Of a stretch of 64,000 bases of DNA, positions 60,271-64,000 are shown in pieces; position 1 is the first letter of the stretch, and each line of letters opens with the position of its first letter. This DNA is from Salinilacustrithrix flava. GTDB taxonomy: Bacteria > Actinomycetota > Acidimicrobiia > Acidimicrobiales > Salinilacustritrichaceae. Under the pieces are notes generated by a model. The model saw only the letters and a list, made by a program, of their open reading frames with translations. It did not search any database and was not told the DNA's origin. The position numbers were made by a program, and so were the translations under genes. The DNA is taken from contig JAMYFF010000004.1 of the NCBI GenBank assembly GCA_024128875.1, forward strand, positions 62,001 to 126,000. Reading direction: 5' to 3'.

Positions 60271-60332
60271 GGAGGCGCCAGCGTACCGAGGGACCCCTTC
60301 TGCACCCCCAAGTGAAACTAGGGTCCGGCGCG

Positions 60333-60887
60333 ATGAGCAGGGTGTACACGGGAAAGGGTGACGACGGGTCCACCGGGCTCCTCTTCGGTGGTCGCGTGCC
60401 GAAGGACCACTTGCTCCCCGAGGCCTACGGCACCGTCGACGAGGCCCAGGCCGCCATCGGCCTCGCCCGGGCCGCCACGGACCGGGGCGGCGAGCTCGAC
60501 ACCGTGCTGGTAGAGGTCGAGCGCGACCTCTACGTGCTGATGGCAGAGCTGGCGACCCAGCCCGAGAACCGCACGAAGCTCGTCGACGGCCAGACGCGGG
60601 TGACCGAGGCCATGGTGGAGCAGCTCTCGGCGCGCACCGACGACCTCGCCGGCCGCTTCGAGTTCCCGACCGAGTTCGTCGTCCCCGGCCAGAACGAGCT
60701 GTCCGCCCGCCTGGACGTCGCCCGCACCGTGGTGCGCCGGGCCGAGCGACGGTCGCTGCCCGCTGCGTCGGAGGGCTCCCACGCCATCCCGTACCTGAAC
60801 CGTCTGTCCTCGCTGCTGTGGACCGCGGCCCGCTGGGTCGAGGCCGACGACACCTTGCTGTCCAAGTCGATCGGAGACCGTCCATGA
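60333..60887 (+). CDS. PduO-type ATP:cob(I)alamin adenosyltransferase
   Basis: 184 residues from ATG 60333 (MSRVYTGKGDDGSTGLLFGG, the conserved T-G-x-G-D-x-G-x-T/S phosphate loop). The five-helix bundle follows, with YGTVDEAQAAIGLARAA, VERDLYVLMAELATQPENR and the active-site stretch SARLDVARTVVRRAERR (R-x-x-x-R-x-A-E-R), then the closing PYLNRLSSLLWTAARWVE. It makes adenosylcobalamin. The stop overlaps the pepA start by 4 bases (ATGA). Confidence 0.95.
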   Translation: MSRVYTGKGDDGSTGLLFGGRVPKDHLLPEAYGTVDEAQAAIGLARAATDRGGELDTVLVEVERDLYVLMAELATQPENRTKLVDGQTRVTEAMVEQLSARTDDLAGRFEFPTEFVVPGQNELSARLDVARTVVRRAERRSLPAASEGSHAIPYLNRLSSLLWTAARWVEADDTLLSKSIGDRP

Positions 60888-62326
60888 CCGTCGTGACCAC
60901 CCTCACCAAGGAGGCGCCCGAGGGCGCCGTGCCCGCCACCGGCGTGAGCACCGAGGCCCTCGTCGACCACCCGCTCCAGGGGTTCCTCGACGCCCAGGGG
61001 TTCACGGCCGAGGTGGGCCAGACCCAGGTGGTCCCCGATGCCGACGGCCGCCCGACGATCCTCGTCGGCGTCGGCGCCGACGCCGACCGCACCGTCGACG
61101 ACCTGCGCCGCGCCGCCGGCGCTGTCGCCCGCGCCGCCCGGACGCACCGCGTGGTGCGCACCGACCTGCTCGACCACGTGGGCGAGCTCAGCCCGGTGCT
61201 CGCGGCCCAGGCGCTGGCCGAGGGCATCGGCCTCGGGCAGTACACCTACACGGTCCTCAAGAGCGACCCGAAGCCGTCGCTGCTCGAGGAGGTCCACGTC
61301 GTGGGCAAGGGCGGCAAGCGCGTGCAGGACGCCCTCGACCTCGGCTCGGCCATCGCCGACGCGGTGGGCGTGGCCCGGGACCTGGTGAACGAACCGGGCG
61401 GCACGCTCACGCCGCCCGCCTTCGCTCGCGAGGCGGTGTCGCTGGGGGAGAGCTACGGCTTCGAGGTCACCGTGCTCGAGAAGCCCGAGATCGAGGCGGC
61501 CGGCATGGGCGGCCTGCTCGGCGTGAACCGGGGCTCCGAGATCGACCCCCGCTTCCTGGAGCTGCGCTGGGTGCCGGAGGGCAAGCCGCGGGGCGCGGTG
61601 GCGCTCGTCGGCAAGGGCATCACGTTCGACTCCGGTGGCCTCAGCATCAAGCCGAGCGACGGGATGCTCACGATGAAGGGCGACATGGGCGGTGGCGCCG
61701 CGGTGGTCGGAGCGTTCTGCGCGCTGTCGGCGCTGCGCCCCCGGGTGGAGGTGCGGGGCTACGTGCCGCTCACCGACAACATGACCGGCGGCGACGCGAT
61801 GCGCCTCGGCGACGTGCTGCGCATCAGCAACGGCAAGACCGTGGAGGTCCACAACACCGATGCCGAGGGCCGGCTCGTCCTGGCCGACGCCCTCTCCCGG
61901 GCGTCGGAGGCGGCGCCCGACGCCATCGTCGACCTGGCCACGCTCACGGGTGCGTGCATGGTCGCCCTCGGCGACGACCACGCCGGGGTCATGGGCAGCC
62001 ACGACGCGTGGGTCGAGCAGGTCATGGCCGCCGGTGAGGCCGCGGGGGAGCGGTCCTGGCGGCTGCCGCTGCCCGACGACTGGCGTTCGAAGCTGGACTC
62101 CGACATCGCCGACATGAAGAACATCAGCGGCACCCGCTACGGCGGCGCATCGATCGCCGCGCTGTTCCTGAAGGAGTTCGTGGGCGAGGGCATCCCCTGG
62201 GCACACCTCGACATCGCCGGGCCGTCGTTCAGCGACAGGGAGACCGCCCTCGACATCAAGGGCGGCACCGGGTACGGCGTGCGCACCCTGCTGGCGCTGC
62301 TGAAGGGGTGGAGCAAGCCCCGCTGA
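60884..62326 (+). CDS. pepA: Leucyl aminopeptidase (M17)
   Basis: 480 residues from ATG 60884. The N-terminal ~165 residues are the non-catalytic macro-like domain. The catalytic domain has VALVGKGITFDSGGLSIKPS (metal Lys and Asp), MKGDMGGGAAVVGAF, the signature VEVHNTDAEGRLVLADAL (N-T-D-A-E-G-R-L) and the end DIKGGTGYGVRTLLALL. It forms a dizinc homohexamer that removes N-terminal leucine and others. The low-similarity N-terminus is as expected for M17. Confidence 0.95.
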   Translation: MTVVTTLTKEAPEGAVPATGVSTEALVDHPLQGFLDAQGFTAEVGQTQVVPDADGRPTILVGVGADADRTVDDLRRAAGAVARAARTHRVVRTDLLDHVGELSPVLAAQALAEGIGLGQYTYTVLKSDPKPSLLEEVHVVGKGGKRVQDALDLGSAIADAVGVARDLVNEPGGTLTPPAFAREAVSLGESYGFEVTVLEKPEIEAAGMGGLLGVNRGSEIDPRFLELRWVPEGKPRGAVALVGKGITFDSGGLSIKPSDGMLTMKGDMGGGAAVVGAFCALSALRPRVEVRGYVPLTDNMTGGDAMRLGDVLRISNGKTVEVHNTDAEGRLVLADALSRASEAAPDAIVDLATLTGACMVALGDDHAGVMGSHDAWVEQVMAAGEAAGERSWRLPLPDDWRSKLDSDIADMKNISGTRYGGASIAALFLKEFVGEGIPWAHLDIAGPSFSDRETALDIKGGTGYGVRTLLALLKGWSKPR

Positions 62327-62369
62327 GCAGGGGGAGGGACGTCCCGGATCCACCGGTACGGTCCAGGCC

Positions 62370-63047
62370 ATGCCCACGACCACGTGGGCGGGCGAACGAC
62401 CTCAGATCCTGGTGCTCGGCCGCGGCGACGCGGTGCCGGAGGTGCGTGCCGTGCTCGACCGCTGCCGCCACGTGGGCCGGGTGGACACCGCCGAGCGCGG
62501 TCGAACCGAGGCGGTGCGGGGGGCCGATCTCGTCGTGGTGGTCGTCGACGAGGGCGAGCCGCACGCCGTCGACCCGGTCGTCGCGGTGCGGGGTGAGACC
62601 GACTGCCCCATCGTCGTCGTGTCGGGCCCCCGTCCCGACCGGTTCCAGGTGTTCGACGCCGGCGCCGACGACGTGGCCGCCTCCCCGATCGATCCCGCCG
62701 AGCTGACCGCGCGCGTCGCCGTGCGCCTGGCCCGCTCCTCCCACGGTCGCGACGAGGTGCGCCACGGCGCCCTGGTCGTCGACCCGGCCCGGCGCGTCGT
62801 GCGCCTCGACGGGGAGAGCGTGGCGCTCACCGCCAAGGAGTTCGACCTGCTCGAGCACCTGGTCCGCCACCCCGGGCAGACGTTCAGCCGCGACATGCTC
62901 CTCGAGGCCGTGTGGAACTCCTCCACCGAGTGGCAGCAGGGCCGCACGGTGAACGAGCACGTGCACCGGCTGCGCCGGAAGCTGGGCGGGGGCTGGATCG
63001 CCACCGTGCACGGCGTCGGCTACCGCTTCGACCCGGACGCGCGGTAG
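62370..63047 (+). CDS. OmpR-type response regulator with degenerate receiver
   Basis: 225 residues. The C-terminal winged-helix (about 130-222) is a clear OmpR/PhoB DNA-binding domain: LTAKEFDLLEHLVRHPGQTF, VNEHVHRLRRKLGGG and ATVHGVGYRFDPDAR. The N-terminal receiver keeps the fold but not the phosphorylation site: the usual acidic pair reads ILVLGRG, the phospho-Asp position in DLVVVVVDEG is Val, and the switch Lys (T-K-P) is Ser-Pro in ASPIDPAEL. It is probably phosphorylation-independent, like GlnR-type orphans. No histidine kinase is adjacent. Confidence 0.85.
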   Translation: MPTTTWAGERPQILVLGRGDAVPEVRAVLDRCRHVGRVDTAERGRTEAVRGADLVVVVVDEGEPHAVDPVVAVRGETDCPIVVVSGPRPDRFQVFDAGADDVAASPIDPAELTARVAVRLARSSHGRDEVRHGALVVDPARRVVRLDGESVALTAKEFDLLEHLVRHPGQTFSRDMLLEAVWNSSTEWQQGRTVNEHVHRLRRKLGGGWIATVHGVGYRFDPDAR

Positions 63048-63050
63048 CCG

Positions 63051-63542
63051 TCATCCGGCTTCGCGCTGGGGGACCGCCACCGCTGCCTTGAGGGCCCGGC
63101 GGGCGCCGGTGTCGTCGAAGCCCCACCGGCGGAGCTGGTCCTCCACCTCGGCCGCGCTGGCCCCCACGTCGAGCAGGCTCCGGGCCAACCGGGTGGCGTG
63201 GGCGTCGTCGACCGGTCGAGGACCGCGCCGGCGGCGGTCCCGTTGCCAGTCCTCGTGGGCGGTGCGCAGGTGCCGGGGCAGGCGGTTGGCCTGGGCGCTC
63301 GACAGCGGTGGGAGGCGCCGGCGGACGGCGAGGATCCCGTGCTCGGCGTGCTGGGCGCACCCGAAGCGCACGCAGCGGTCGATGGCCCGGGGGAACGGGC
63401 CGGTGCGCCCGCCGCGCGTGCCGATGCCGATGGAGCGGGCGGCGTCGCCGGCGTCGAGGCTGAACCCGTCGGGGCTGGCGTCGAACTCGACGGCGAAGCG
63501 GCGCAGGAGCCAGGTCGAGGTGCGGCATTTCCGCGATCTCAC
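63051..63542 (-). CDS. Hypothetical protein
   Basis: 163 residues from GTG 63542, unrecognised. It is rich in Arg and helical, with the stretch DAARSIGIGTRGGRTGPFPR (G-R-G-G-x-x-G-P-F-x-R), FGCAQHAEHGILAVRRRLPP and SSAQANRLPRHLRTAHEDWQ, suggesting a nucleic-acid contact. An open frame in another phase continues upstream to 63702 (HAFGTAWQPLLRQMEDFSP), so a frameshift or a longer gene is possible. It ends 3 bp after the regulator gene's stop on the opposite strand. Confidence 0.55.
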   Translation of the reverse strand: MRSRKCRTSTWLLRRFAVEFDASPDGFSLDAGDAARSIGIGTRGGRTGPFPRAIDRCVRFGCAQHAEHGILAVRRRLPPLSSAQANRLPRHLRTAHEDWQRDRRRRGPRPVDDAHATRLARSLLDVGASAAEVEDQLRRWGFDDTGARRALKAAVAVPQREAG

Positions 63543-63695
63543 CCCAGAACATTTCCGCGGCGGAGACGGCTGGAACCGGCGAGAAGTCTTCCATCTGTCT
63601 CAGCAGCGGCTGCCAGGCCGTCCCGAACGCATGAAGCCACCCGGGGACGCCAGTCGGTGTCCGGTGGCGTCGCAGCCGGCGTCTACCTTGACGCC

Positions 63696-64000
63696 ATGGC
63701 AATCAGGTGGGGGCGGGCCCTGGCCGTCGCGGCCGCGATCGCAGTGGCTGCGTCCGCGTGCAGCAACGGCGACGACGACGAGCAGACGCAGCGCAACGAA
63801 GCGACCGTCGAAGCCGAACCCGCGGCCGCGCTCGTCGACGACGACGGACCGTTCGCGCCGACCGGGGACCAGATCGTCGACGTCGACGCGGTCGGTGCCC
63901 TGTACTCGGGCAACGTGGCCGACGTCCCCGACGGCATCACCGCCACCGCCGCCCCCGAACCTGACCCGGTCGAAGGGATCCTGGCCGCCGGGCCCGGTAT
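63696..64000 (+). CDS. Predicted lipoprotein (3' end outside window)
   Basis: 101 codons visible from ATG 63696. MAIRWGRALAVAAAIAVAAS with the lipobox cysteine in ASAC is a lipoprotein signal peptide; the mature part is acidic (GDDDEQTQRNEATVEAEPAA) and then runs into DGPFAPTGDQIVDVDAVGAL, possibly the start of an extracellular domain. The gene runs off the window, so the family cannot be named. Confidence 0.6.
   Translation, partial: MAIRWGRALAVAAAIAVAASACSNGDDDEQTQRNEATVEAEPAAALVDDDGPFAPTGDQIVDVDAVGALYSGNVADVPDGITATAAPEPDPVEGILAAGPG

Noticed and set aside
60271..60332. Cobalamin riboswitch between metH and the adenosyltransferase gene
   Set aside because: Only 62 bases separate the divergent starts, far too short for the element, and no B12-box-like sequence was seen.
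63543..63702. Upstream extension of the hypothetical protein at 63051-63542 in a second frame
   Set aside because: The stretch reads plausibly but overlaps only partly and no family match links the frames; recorded as uncertain rather than called a frameshift.
1..64000. CRISPR array or insertion sequence
   Set aside because: No regularly spaced direct repeats and no transposase gene with flanking inverted repeats were found, apart from the DUF559-type unit reported above.

Overview
The window is high-GC DNA with dense, mostly overlapping genes and many GTG starts. It carries actinobacterial marks: a sunset-domain protein, Ku plus a stand-alone LigD polymerase, an E2-type succinyltransferase with one lipoyl domain, and small LapA and STAS proteins. 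I infer a member of the Acidimicrobiia or a close relative. That placement rests on gene content, since no rRNA or tRNA gene is visible.

Layout. 1-985 is the end of an aspartate aminotransferase gene. 1.1-25.5 kb is a polysaccharide locus: a broken pyruvyl transferase gene, two GT2 and four GT4 glycosyltransferases (one fused to a NodB deacetylase), a second NodB deacetylase, an ATP-grasp ligase, an MsbA-type ABC exporter, an asparagine-synthase-like amidotransferase, a phosphoribosyltransferase-HAD fusion, a frameshifted hexapeptide acetyltransferase, two GNAT proteins, a PqqD-like/nucleotidyltransferase pair and a PglC-type sugar phosphotransferase. An S9 peptidase and a cell-wall amidase sit inside it. 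The first ~4.5 kb (about 1.0-5.4 kb) looks less GC-rich than the rest and was probably acquired separately. 25.6-34.6 kb is mixed housekeeping (STAS, thioesterase, FkbM methyltransferase, SerA, DUF2867 SDR, M1 peptidase, MscL, LapA). 34.6-42.7 kb is a lipoate/2-oxoacid dehydrogenase region (lipoyl-E3, IF-1, E2, and a LipB-LipA fusion) with an epimerase, a cobalamin-binding-type protein and a GDSL hydrolase between.

42.8-47.7 kb is the most unusual part: a minus-strand redox locus. It holds a TlpA-like lipoprotein whose gene has an in-frame TGA exactly where the first active-site Cys belongs (W-A-P-W-TGA-T-S-C), directly followed by a SECIS-like hairpin with a GGUC loop. It also has a MauE-like membrane protein, a Tat-exported Cys-rich protein resembling methylamine dehydrogenase light chain but lacking the second TTQ tryptophan and fused to DUF4214 repeats, a MauD-like thioredoxin protein, a 24-codon membrane ORF and a polytopic membrane protein. 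I read it as a candidate selenocysteine-dependent extracytoplasmic disulfide system built around a MauA-like protein. No methylamine dehydrogenase heavy chain or MauG is in the window.

47.7-64 kb: serine hydrolase, M24 peptidase, Ku/LigD-Pol (NHEJ), an AbiEi/DUF559-type gene flanked by inverted copies of a dispersed intergenic repeat, a MASE1-PAS-GGDEF-EAL protein, cobalamin-dependent MetH next to a PduO adenosyltransferase, leucyl aminopeptidase, an atypical OmpR-type regulator, a hypothetical protein and the start of a lipoprotein gene.
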